From: Glandiceps talaboti
Taxonomy: Eukaryota; Hemichordata; Enteropneusta; Spengelidae
Direction: 5' to 3'
NCBI RefSeq assembly: GCF_964340395.1
Contig: NC_135554.1
Location: forward strand, 2,776,001 to 2,840,000
DNA: 64,000 nucleotides
In this document: piece after piece, positions 41,823 to 55,600 of the stretch
How the letters are laid out: the number at the start of each line of letters is the position of its first letter
How positions within the stretch are numbered: the first letter of the stretch is position 1
Made by a program: the position numbers and the translations under genes
Notes under the pieces: generated by a model
What the model was told of the DNA's origin: nothing
The model's input: the letters and a program-made list of their open reading frames with translations, nothing else
Database searches by the model: none

Positions 41823-44800
41823 CATACATACATACATACATACTACCTAGGCCATACACTATCTATGCCATACACTATCTCTGTTATACATTATCTATAC
41901 CATACATTATCTACACCATACACGATCTATACCATACACTATCTATACCATACACTATCTATACCATACATTATCTAGGCCATTCACTATCTAGGCCATT
42001 CACGATCTATACCATACACTATGTATACCATACACTATCTATACCATACATTATCTATACCATACATTATCTACACCATACACGATCTATACCATACACT
42101 ATCTATACCATACACTATCTATACCATACATTATCTAGGCCATTCACTATCTAGGCCATTCACGATCTATACCATACACTATGTATACCATACACTATCT
42201 ATGCCATTCACAATCTATACTATACTCTAGCTATGTTATACATTATCTATACCATACACTATCTATGCGATGCACTATCTACACCATACAATATCTATAC
42301 CATACAATTATCTATACAATGCATATTAGTACATAATACATGTATACCAATGTTCACAAAGTTATAGTATGTACTGACCAGATGCTGTCCTGGTTCCTGA
42401 ACTTGATGATGAAAAACCACCTCCTCCTCCTCCTCCAAAAGTACCAAAACTGTTATAAGGTCTTTGATATCCCCCTGTTCTGTAGCCTGTGCCATATCCA
42501 TACCCAGTTCCATAACCACGACTGCAAACATAAAGTAGAACATTATTACAGTCAAGTGCCATCAGAGTATCTATGCTAAGTGAAAGATATAACATTATTA
42601 CAGTCATGCACTATCTAAGTATCTATGCTAAGTGAAAGATATAACATTATTACAGTCATGCACTATCTAAGTATCTATGCTAAGTGAAAGTAATCTATAC
42701 CCATGAATTTTGAGATTGTTGGTGGGTGAGTAGTTAATACACATACAGCAGTCACTAATACATGTGTTGTTGGTGGTTGAGTAGTTAATACACATACAGC
42801 AGTCACTAATACATGTGTTGTTGGTGGTTGAGTAGTTAATACACATACAGCAGTCACTAATACATGGGTTGTTGGTGGTTGAGTAGTTAATACACATACA
42901 GCAGTCACTAATACATGGGTTGTTGGTGGTTGAGTAGTTAATACACATACAGCAGTCACTAATACATGGGTTGTTGGTGGGTGAGTAGTTAATACACATA
43001 CAGCAGTCACTAATACATGGGTTGTTGGTGGGTGAGTAGTTAATACACATACAGCAGTCACTAATACATGGGTTGTTGGTGGGTGAGTAGTTAATACACA
43101 CTTGGATATTGCACTAAGGTACTAGACTAGGGTACTACTAGGGCACTGCACAAGGGTACTATATATACTAGGGCACTATACTAGGGTACTATATATACTA
43201 GGGTACTACACTAGGGTACTACTAGGGTACCATACTAGGGTACTACACTAGGGTACTATATATACTAGGGTACTACACAAGGGTACTATACTAAGGTACT
43301 ATATATACTAGGGTACTACACTAGGGTACTATACTAAGGTACTATATATACTAGGGTACTACACTAGGGTACTACACTAGGGTACTACTAGGGTACTACA
43401 CAAGGGTACTATATATACTAGGGTACTACACAAGGGTACTATACTAAGGTACTATATATACTAGGGTACTACACTAGGGTACTATACTAGGGTACTACTA
43501 GGGTACTATACTAGAGTACTATATATACTAGGGTACTATATATACTAGGGTACTATATATACTAGGGTACTACACTAGGGTATTATATATACTAGGGCAC
43601 TGCATTAGGGTACTATACTAGGGTACTATATATACTAGGGTACTACACTAGGGTACTATACTAGGGTACTATATATACTAGGGCACTGCATTAGGGTACT
43701 ATACTAGGGTACTATACTAGGGTACTATATATACTAGGGCACTGCACAAGGGTACTATATATACTAGGGGACTACACTAGGGTACTATACTACGGTACTA
43801 GACTAGGGTACTAGAGTAAGGTTCTATACTGGGGTACTATACTAGGGTACTACACTAGGGTACTATACTAGGGTACTACAGTAGGGTTCTATACTAGGGT
43901 ACTATACTAGGGTACTACACTAGGGTACTATACTAGGGTACTACACTAGGGTACTAGACTAGGGTACTACAGCAGGGTACTATACTAGGGTACTAGACTA
44001 GGGTACTACAGCAGGGTACTATACTAGGGTACCATACTAGGGTACTACACGAGTGTACTAGACTAGGGTACTACAGTAGGGTACTATACTAGGGTACTAG
44101 ACTTGGGTACTACAACAGGGTACTATACTAGGGTACTACACGAGTGTACTAGACTAGGGTACTACAGTAGGGTACTATACTAGGGTACTACACTAGTGTA
44201 CTATACTAGGGTTCTATACTAGGGTACTATACTAGGGTTCTATACTAGGGTACTATACTAGGGTACTACAGTAGGGTACTATACTAGGGTACTACAGTAG
44301 GGTTCTATACTAGGGTACCATACTAGGGTACTACACGAGTGTACTAGACTAGGGTACTACAGTAGGGTACTATACTAGGGTACTACACTAGTGTACTATA
44401 CTAGGGTTCTATACTAGGGTACTATACTAGGGTTCTATACTAGGGTACTATACTAGGGTACTAGACCAGGGTACTAGAGTAAGGTTCTAACTTGGGTACT
44501 ATACTAGGGTACTATACTAGGATTCTATACTAGGGTACTATACTAGGGTTCTATACTAGGGTACTATACTAGGGTACTATACTAGGGTACTACAGTAGGG
44601 TTCTAGACTAGGGTACCATACTAGGGTACTACACTAGTGTACTAGACTAGGGTACCATACTAGGGTACTACACTAGGGTACTATACCAGGGTACTACACT
44701 AGGTTACTATACTTGGGTACTATACTTGGGTACTACACTAGGGTACTAGACTAGGGTACTACAATAGGGTTCTATACTAGGGTACTACACTAGTGTACTA

Positions 44801-47800
44801 GACTAGGGTTCTATACTAGGGTACTATACTAGGGTTCTATACTAGGGTACCACACTAGGGTACTACACTAGGGTACTATACTAGGGTACTATACTAGGGT
44901 ACTACACTAGTGTACTATACTTGGGTACTACACTAGGGTACTAGACTAGGGTACTACAATAGGGTTCTATACTAGGGTACTACACTGGTGTACTAGACTA
45001 GGGTTCTATACTAGGGTACTATACTAGGGTTCTATACTAGGGTACCATACTAGGGTACTACAATAGGGTTCTATACTAGGGTACTACAATAGGGTACTAG
45101 ACTACGGTTCTATACTAGGGTACTATACTAGGGTTCTATACTAGGGTACCATACTAGGGTACTACACTAGGGTACTATACTAGGGTACTATACTAGGGTA
45201 CTACACTAGTGTATTATACTTGGGTACTACACTAGGGTACTAGACTAGGGTACTACAATAGGGTTCTATACTAGGGTACTACACTAGTGTACTAGACTAG
45301 GGTTCTATACTAGGGTACTATACTAGGGTTCTATACTAGGGTACTATACTAGGGTACTACAGTAGCGTTCTATACTAGGGTACTATACTAGAGTAGTAGA
45401 CTAGGGTACTATACTAGGGTACTATACTAGGGTACTACACTAGGGTACTACACTAGTGTACTATACTTGGGTACTACACTAGTGTACTAGACTTGGGTAC
45501 TAGAGTAAGGTTCTAACTTGGGTACTATACTAGTGTACTATACTTGGGTACTATACTAGGGTACTAGACTAGGGTACTAGACTAGGGTTCTATACTAGGG
45601 TACTAGACTAGGGTACTAGACTAGGGTTCTATACTAGGGTACTACACTAGTGTATTAGACTAGGGTTCTATACTCGGGTACCATACTAGGGTTCTAACTT
45701 GGGTACTACACTAGTGTACTATACTTGGGTACTACACTAGTGTACTAGACTAGGGTACTACAATAGGGTTCTATACTAGGGTACTACACTAGTGTACTAG
45801 ACTAGGGTACTATACTAGGGTACTACACTAGGGTACTACACTAGTGTACTATACTTGGGTACTATACTAGGGTACTAGAGTAAGGTTCTAACTTGGGTAC
45901 TATACTTGGGTACTACAGTAGGGTACTATACTAGTGTACTATACTTGGGTACTATACTAGTGTACTAGACTAGGGTTCTATACTAGGGTACTACACTAGT
46001 GTTCTATACTAGGGTACTACACTAGTGTACTAGACTAGGGTTCTATACTAGGGTACTATACTTAGGTACTACACTAGTGTTCTATACTAGGGTACTACAC
46101 TAGTGTACTAGACTAGGGTTCTATACTAGGGTACTATACTAGGGTACTACACTAGGGTACTACACTAGTGTTCTATACTAGGGTACTAGACTAGTGTTCT
46201 ATACTAGGGTACTATACTAGGGTTCTATACTAGGGTACTATACTAGGGTTCTATACTAGGGTACTAGACTAGTGTTCTATACTAGGGTACTATACTAGGG
46301 TTCTATACTAGGGTACTATACTTGGGTACTAGACTAGGGTACTAGACTAGGGTACTACAATAGGGTTCTATACTAGGGTACTACACTAGTGTACTATACT
46401 TGGGTACTATACTAGGGTACTAGACTAGGGTACTACAATAGGGTTCTATACTAGGGTACTACACTAGTGTACTAGACTAGGGTTCTATACTAGGGTACTA
46501 CGCTAGTGTACTAGACTAGGGTTCTATACTAGGGTACTACACTAGTGTACTAGACTAGGGTTCTATACTTGGGTACTACACTAGGGTACTACACTAGTGT
46601 TCTATACTAGGGTACTAGACTAGTGTTCAATACTAGGGTACTATACTAGGGCTCTATACTAGGGTACTATACTAGGGTTCTATACTAGGGTACTATACTT
46701 GGGCACTACACGGGTTCTATACTAGGGTACTACACTAGTGTACTAGACTAGGGTTCTACACTAGTGTACTATACTAGGGTTCTATACTAGGGTACTATGC
46801 TAGGGTACTATACTAGGGTACTACAGTAGGGTTCTATACTAAGGTACCATATTAGGGTACTACACTAGGGTACTATACTAGGGTACTATACTAGGGTACT
46901 ACACTAGGGTACTACACTAGGGTACTATACTAGGGTACTACACTAGTGTACTATACTTGGGTACTACACTAGGGTACTAGACTAGGGTACTACAATAGGG
47001 TTCTATACTAGGGTACTACACTAGTGTACTAGACTAGGGTTCTATACTAGGGTACTACACTAGTGTTCTATGCTAGGGTACTACACTAGTGTACTAGACT
47101 AGGGTTCTATACTAGGGTACTACACTAGTGTTCTATGCTAGGGTACTACACTAGTGTACTAGACTAGGGTTCTATACTAGGGTACTACACTAGTGTTCTA
47201 TGCTAGGGTACTACACTAGTGTACTAGACTAGGGTTCTATACTAGGGTACTACACTAGTGTTCTATGCTAGGGTACTACACTAGTGTATTAGACTAGTGT
47301 TCTATGCTAGGGTACTACACTAGTGTATTAGACTAGGGTTCTATACTAGGGTACTACAATAGGGTTCTATACTAGGGTACTACACTAGGGTACTATACTA
47401 GGGTACTAGACTAGGGTACTATACTAGGGTACTACAATAGGGTACTATACTAGGGTACTATACTAGGGTACTACCGGTACACTAGTGTACTAGACTAGGG
47501 TTCTACACTAGGGTACTATACTAGGGTACTAGACTAGGGTACTAGACTAGGGTACTATACTAGGGTACTACAATAGGATACTATACTTGGGTACTACACT
47601 AGGGTACTATACTAGGGTACTAGACTAGGGTACTATACTAGGGTACTACAATAGGGTTCTATACTAGGGTACTACACTAGGGTACTATACTAGGGTACTA
47701 GACTAGGGTACTATACTAGGGTACTACAATAGGGTACTATACTAGGGTACTACACTAGGGTACTATACTAGGGTACTAGACTAGGGTACTATACTAGGGT

Positions 47801-49522
47801 ACTACAATAGGGTACTATACTAGGGTACTACAATAGGGTTCTACACTAGGGTACTATACTAGGGTACTACAATAGGGTTCTATACTAGGGTACTACACTA
47901 GGGTACTATACTAGGGTACTAGACTAGGGTACTATACTAGGGTACTACAATAGGGTACTATACTAGGGTACTACAATAGGGTACTATACTAGGGTACTAT
48001 ACTAGGGTACTATACTAGGGTACTACAATAGGGTACTATACTAGGGTACTATACTAGGGTACTACCGGTACACTAGTGTACTAGACTAGGGTACTAGACT
48101 AGGGTACTATACTAGGGTACTACAATAGGGTACTATACTAGGGTACTATACTAGGGTACTACAATAGGGTACTATACTAGGGTACTATACTAGGGTACTA
48201 CCGGTACACTAGTGTACTAGACTAGGGTACTAGACTAGGGTACTATACTAGGGTACTACAATAGGGTACTATACTAGGGTACTATACTAGGGTACTATAC
48301 TAGGGTACTATACTAGGGTACTATACTAGGGTACTACAATAGGGTACTACCGGTACACTAGTGTACTAGACTAGGGTTCTATACTAGGGTACTACCGGTA
48401 CACTAGTGTACTAGACTAGGGTTCTATACTAGGGTACTACACTAGTGTACTATACTAGGGTACTATATATACGAGGGTAGTGCACAAAGTAACAATCATA
48501 TAATTTCAATTTCTAACTTTGATTTATATCATCCTTATGGAAAATGACTTTGATTTGAACTTACTTTCTATTCCCAAACATGTAACCTAAAAGACCACCA
48601 GTGGCAGCACCAGTCCAAAATCCACCCCCTCCTGTACCTGTACCTGTACCTGTACCTGTATTACCATAGCCAGCACTGCCAGAACATCCACCTAATATAA
48701 CAAATATATTAACAATATCACGTTACAGGAGAAATGAAGTTACCTTGGTGTTTAACTCATTGGTCATGATGTTTTTATACAGGAGCTTACGGTCTTGTGT
48801 AAATACGCCGGCTAGCATTACTGACTATTTTAGGTGTACAATTGGGACGCACCAAGGCTGTATGCTTAGTCCTGTCTTGTTTTCTTTATTCATTAATGAC
48901 AACTCCAGAAACATCCCCACTAAGTTTCAACCCCATTCACCATGCAGTTTCAAGATATCAGTTTTTGACCAAAATTGACATTTTAAGACCTAATTTGCAT
49001 ATCGCTGATGGAATCAGCATGTTGTGAAAACAGTTTCATTTGCACATCCCCAGATGCATCTCAATTATATTTCAGTCTAATCTGCTCAGTAGTTTTTGAA
49101 TTATAGATTTTTAACCAAAACGACACACTTTTAGCCCTAATTTGCATATCACTGATGAGATCATCATATCAAGAATACATCTTAATCTAAACACCCCTTA
49201 GAATGTTCGCACCAAATCTCAGCCCCTAACTGCTCAGTCATAAGACATACTTTTAGCCCTAATTTGCATATAACTGATGGGATTATTGTGTCATGAACGA
49301 TTCTTAAAGTAAACACCCCAAAGAACATTCCCAGCAAATTTCTGGCCTGGATCTGCCCAGCAGCTATGGACTTTTTTCACCAAAAATCTAATTTTTTGAC
49401 CCAAAGCACACATCTCTGATGCAATCATTTTCATTTGAACAATTTCCCATCGACACGCCCTTAGTAATGTCCCCACTAAATACCAAGGCAATCATTCTGG
49501 CATTTTTTGACTTTAAGTCATT

Positions 49523-49611
<89 letters not shown>

Positions 49612-52600
49612 TTCCACATGCCTATAGCACTACTGAACCTCAGTTCAGTTGTGCTAAAAATTATAATATTGCTCAGGAATATATCGCAGTCTATCATCAG
49701 CATACAATGGACTAACAACAACAAAACAGAAATATCAAGAAGTGTATAAAAAGGAACAATTATGATCCTCTGTGCTACAAAAGAAGATTAAGTTATTTTG
49801 ATCATGATACATGTAACTTGGAATGAGGAAGTTTAAGTAACTTGTAAGAAAAACACAATATTTTGTAATATTGTTGAAGGATTTCCATTTCACATAGTTA
49901 AAATTACTCTATTATCTAGTTGTGACTAAGTTACCAAGTTATCAATTTGAATAAATTACTATATTATGTGATTGTGACTGTCTCATCAAGTTATCATGTT
50001 TTCAATTTGAATCTGATTCAATTACTTCATTATCTGATTGTGACTGTGACATCAAGTTATCATGTTTTCAATTCCAATCAATTGCTTCTACATGCATGCC
50101 TTGTATATATCAGCCACATGCAAAAATTCTGATTGCTTTGAGTCGTTATTTAATTTTTTTCACTTTACTTTACAATAGATAACTGTAAAACTTGACTACC
50201 TACCTCCTGGCATATAGTCTGACCTGAAACCAGGAGGAGGGGGACCACTACCACCTCCCCCTCCACCCCATCTAGAACCATAGCCTTGTCCTGGTGGATG
50301 GCCATCATCTGGATATCGTGATGTATTCTGTGTTAAGAATCACTTCATTTTAATAAATGTTAGCAAGGTCAAAATCATGTGAGGAGATGAAGTAAGGTCA
50401 ATTTTTTACAAAATGTAACATGATTATATTCTAAACTAAGTGATAAACCTGTCAACGTATCAATTCACATTGGAGAGTGAGGTACTCGTAAATAATATAA
50501 CAAACACAAATTTCTTTCACTTCATGACGTGTGATGTGTAAGATTGTCCCACATACAACATACTGTCATACACATAACTTATCACATACCCAGTACCTCT
50601 TCCAATGTAATCCAATGGAACGTACGTCCATCAAACCTGCACAACCATTGGTATCCATTCACTCAGTTCATTTAATATCTGGTTATGTGTTTGAACTGAT
50701 GTTATTGTGCCACTACATAGGGTATATGAAAATAGCGCCAATGGTCTTGTAGCACAACTGTATTTGGCTGTTGCTATGGGTGTGATCTTGATGCTAGGCA
50801 TATTTGCATACATTTTCGGTTCCTTACTCACTTGCCTACCCTTGCCAGTTTTCATCTATGCAATATAAACCATCATTTGGATTTTGTTGTGGGCGTGATC
50901 TTGTTGCTAGGCATATTACCATATACACTTTTTGATTCTTTATTCACGTAACCTCAGTTCAGTTGTGCTAAAAATGTTCACATACATGGAAATTTTACTG
51001 TTGGTAAGGGCAGTATCTTCATTGCTGGATCAAGTATGTGAAGTTTTTGAAAGTTTAATTTATTAATTTTCCTAACTATTCATGTTACCATATTTGCAAT
51101 AAGCATCACCATTTCACTATTGCTATGAGTGTGTTCTTGTTGCTAGGTATTTGTGAATTCACTCTTTGGATATTTATTCACTTGCCTATTAATCCCAGTT
51201 TTCATCTTTCCAATATTGAACACATATTGCCTGGCCTATATTCGGGCTATAGCCCCCATTTATTACACCCGAGGGACTGTGAGTTACCAGAATCACAGGC
51301 TATTTCCTGAGGCCGAAGGCCGAGGGAAATAGCATGCAATTCTGGTAACTCACAGTCACGAGGGGGTAATGAACGAGTGCTATAGCCCGAATATAGGCCA
51401 GGCAATATGTGTTTTATAATATACCTCATGCTGTGAACTCGCGGTGGCAGACAACATCGTCAGAAGCCGCCATTTTGACCTGCTGTGAACTTGCGGTGGT
51501 CACATGATCATGTAATAGTTGATGGAACTAATCCCCTAGGGAAATAGTCATTCTATTTTCCTATCACGTGACTGATTCTAGTGAATCATGGCACAGCATT
51601 ATCACTAGGTATATTATAAACACCATTATTTGGCTGCTGCTATGGGTGTGGTCTTGTTGCTAGGAATATTTGCATAAATTTGGATATTTTTGCCTACCCA
51701 TCCTGTTGTTATCTGTGTATAAATATACATCACTATTTGACTGTTGCTAAGGGCAAAGTCATGGTTGCTAGGGCCAGTTGTGTCAAAATATTTTAAACAA
51801 TATCTGCACAATAACACCTCTAGAAACATCCCCAACAAATTTCAGTCCCATTCACGATGTAGTTTGTAGATATAAGTTTTTAACCAAAAATGAGAATTTT
51901 AGACTAAATTTGCATATCACTCATGGGATCATCATGTTGTGAATACATCTTCATTTCCATGTATGCCCCCAGATGCATCCCTGTTAAAATTCTGCCCAGT
52001 CTGCTCGATAGTTTTGGAATTAAAGATTTTTGACAAAAAAGACACATATTTCAATCTAATTTGCATATTATTGATGGAATCATGTCATGAACAATTCTTA
52101 ATCTAAACACCCCATAGAACATTCCCACCAAGTTTCAGCCAAATATGCTTAGTTGTTTTGGAATACAAGTTTTTTGACCAAAAATCACATTTTTTGACCA
52201 AAAATGCACATCTCTGATGTGATCATTTTCATTTGAACAATTTCCCAACTAGACACCAATGTAATGTCCCCACCAAATACTAAGGCAATTGGTCAGGCAA
52301 TTTTTTAGTTTATGTTGTGCTCACCCACACACAATCAGACAGACAGACAGACAGACACCACACCATAGCACTATTGAACCTTTTCATTTCAGTTGTGCTA
52401 ATAAAACCTTTATGGTCCAGATATGGGTTTTGTGTACCTTTGTAGTATGGCTTGCAGGCCTTCATAATTCAAACCCTTCCATTATACAAACTCGGCCTGT
52501 AAAACTCATATCTGGGCCATAAAAATTATTTTATCATATACCTATAATCACATCCCTATGTATTGCTATGGAGAAATGTGTGTTGAAAAACTTGTTGGCA

Positions 52601-55600
52601 TCCTGTACTTGCACGCTATCATGGCGGAAGCCGACGATATTCAACAGTGGCTCCAGGGAATTCCTCCCAAAATCTTAAACACTATTCTATTTGTCGATTG
52701 TGGCAAAGTGACATGAAATATTGGTAAGGAAGTCTTGGATTCGATCAACGATGTACAAATAGTGAAGCTGATGATAGACGGTCCACTCTGTGCGATTATG
52801 AACAGCTGTAAGCTATCTGTATCAAACGCCTAGAGTAAGATGAAGTGTTCGTTTATTTGTTATTAGAGTGGGACAGTCAGTGACTGAAGTATAGTGTTAT
52901 CAATTTGTGATTTTTGACGATTTTAGTGTTACAAAGACCTGTTTCACGCTCAGTTTCACGATGTTTTTGATTATATTTCTGTTGTTGGTCGATTGTGGCA
53001 TGTATGCCACTCATCATGGTAAGTACTCATTGCAAGCATTTACAACATCATTATTCCAAAACATCTGTTGCATAGTCAAATTATCATAAATTTCATGTTT
53101 TCCGTTTTTTGTGTGTGTTTGTGTGTTTCGTGCAACTAAAATGATGCATATAATGTCCCTTACTGTCTCTAAAAATGTCAAAATTATTGCAAACTTATTT
53201 AAGCACTTCAAGAGGTATATGATGCAACCGTTATGGGTTTTGCAGACCTTGGTCATCCGACTCACGGCCCTTCTAAAGTCGGGCCCTTCTGCCATACAAC
53301 ATCGGTCTGCAAAACCCATATCTGGGCCATAAAGATTAATGCTGGTCAACATGCATGAATGTCTCAATAATATACATACATGTACACCATTAACTGGTCT
53401 ACTACATGCATCAATGTCCTCACCTAGAACTTAGAAGATCATTTTAATATACACAACCAAATACTGATCTATAAAGAGTATGGTTGCTTTCACACCACAC
53501 GTACAACATATATACATTATGAGATTAACAAAGTAGCTAGATCAATCAATGAATGTCTGATGGATTCCTTGCGTTACATTTTCAGCTTTGAACTTTGCCC
53601 AGCTTTCAAAGGATATCCAGGGTGTGTGGAGCGAGTACAGCTTTGATATATAGCATATACAATGACAGCAATAACAACCCACATAAGTATATCACCAAGC
53701 CAGGATGATTTCTTCCACTGCGGTCTTTTCCTAAAATAAAAATTTAAGAAAATGTATGAGCATTTGTCCAATAAGATCATGTCAAGTACATGTATGAGTC
53801 AAGTCTGAATACACATCAAGTGGTTGATCATGATTATGATACAAAATTAAACAGTTTCACTTTAGTTTCTTAGCAATAGCACGACATTGATGTGATGTGA
53901 AATCATGAAATGACTCTCCAGAACCCAAAGTTTATGAAAGTAGATATACGTTTATTGGAGTGGTACATGTTCCCCTGTATAACATTACAACTGTCTCCTG
54001 GCATTGTGAGAACAGATGATTTCATAGTAAGGATTTCCTTTACTCCTTTCATACATACTAATTAATGTGTACACTAAATTACATCATCAGATCTTTTCTG
54101 AGTTATATTTTCATATTACATCATCAGATCATTTCTAAGTTATATTTTCATATTACATCATCAGATCATTTCTAAGTTATATTTTCATATTACATCATCA
54201 GATCTTTTCTGAGTTATATTTTCATATTACATCATCAGATCTTTTCTGAGTTATATTTTCATATTAGTTTTGAGTTCAGTCAATTGGAAGAGATACTGAA
54301 GTACATGCTTGTATGCTTCTGTACTTCGATTACTCTGAGTATCTTTTCATATGCACCAAAAATTATGTCAAAGAATGTTCACTGTACAATGTAAACTCAG
54401 CTTGTGCCCTCTTTATTATAGTACATGGTAACTTTTAAAGTGTATCAAACTCGTGTCTGTAGTTTTACACACATTATAGTACATGGTAACTCTGAAGTGT
54501 ATCAAACTCGTGTCTGTAGTTTTACACACATTATAGTACATGGTAACTCTGAAGTGTATCAAACTCGTGTCTGTAGTTTTACACACATTATATTGTGGCA
54601 TAAACATGATGGAAAATAATAATAGATGCATTGTATTGACACAAGTATTAATCTACCTTCAAATCTTCAGCCATGGATGTACATGACTATGTTTTCCTGA
54701 AACTTTCCACTGACAATTCTCTCTTATATTTCTGTAAGATATAAATATCTACTCACGAGTCATAATGTCCACCATGGTTACTATGACCACTGTCACCATA
54801 GTAACTGTGTTGATGTTTTTGTTGTTGGTGTCCTTCCTTTGTTAGATCCAGTGTGTATTCAAGCTATAACCCAATCACAATATTTCAATGTTATAAACTG
54901 TTGCTATGGTGACAGCATAGTTGTACTCTTCTGGTCTACAGCATAGCTACATACATGTACATGTACCATGGTAATGATGCAATTTTATACTAATGTAGTT
55001 AAAGTCTGCTATAGTTGAAGGATTGATAAGAAGGTCAAATCTACCAGACTTTTCCTGAAAGGTGTTTACCAAGGTATCCCACCAACATTATGATACAAAT
55101 GATGAGATTGCATATTCATGTTATCTAATGCTCCCCCCCCCACTCACCAGGATTTACAAACAAAATACACTAACTAATTCTATTTAAGAGCATATCTGGA
55201 TTTTATACACCAGATGTTTATCAGATTTGGTTCAGTGTTTCCACACTTCAATTGCCATGGTAGAGGATACAACTATAGCACTGCCATGGTAGAGGATACA
55301 ACTATAACACTGCCATGGTAGAGGATACAACTATAACACTGCCATGGTAGAGGATACAACTATAACACTGCCATGGTAGAGGATACAACTATAACACTGC
55401 CATGGTAGAGGATACAACTATAACACTGCCGTGGTAGAGGATACAACTATAGCACTGCCATGGTAGAGGATACAACTATAACACTGCCATGGTAGAGGAT
55501 ACAACTATAACACTGCTATGGTAGAGGATACAACTATAACACTGCCATGGTAGAGGATAAAACTATAATAACACTGCCTTGGTAGAGGATACAACTATAA

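Noticed and set aside
42295-42579. Overlapping open frames on both strands around 42.3-42.6 kb
   Set aside because: Alternative-frame shadows of the SARAF Gly/Ser-rich exon; only the frame ending T-R-T-A-S matches the family and the splice phases.
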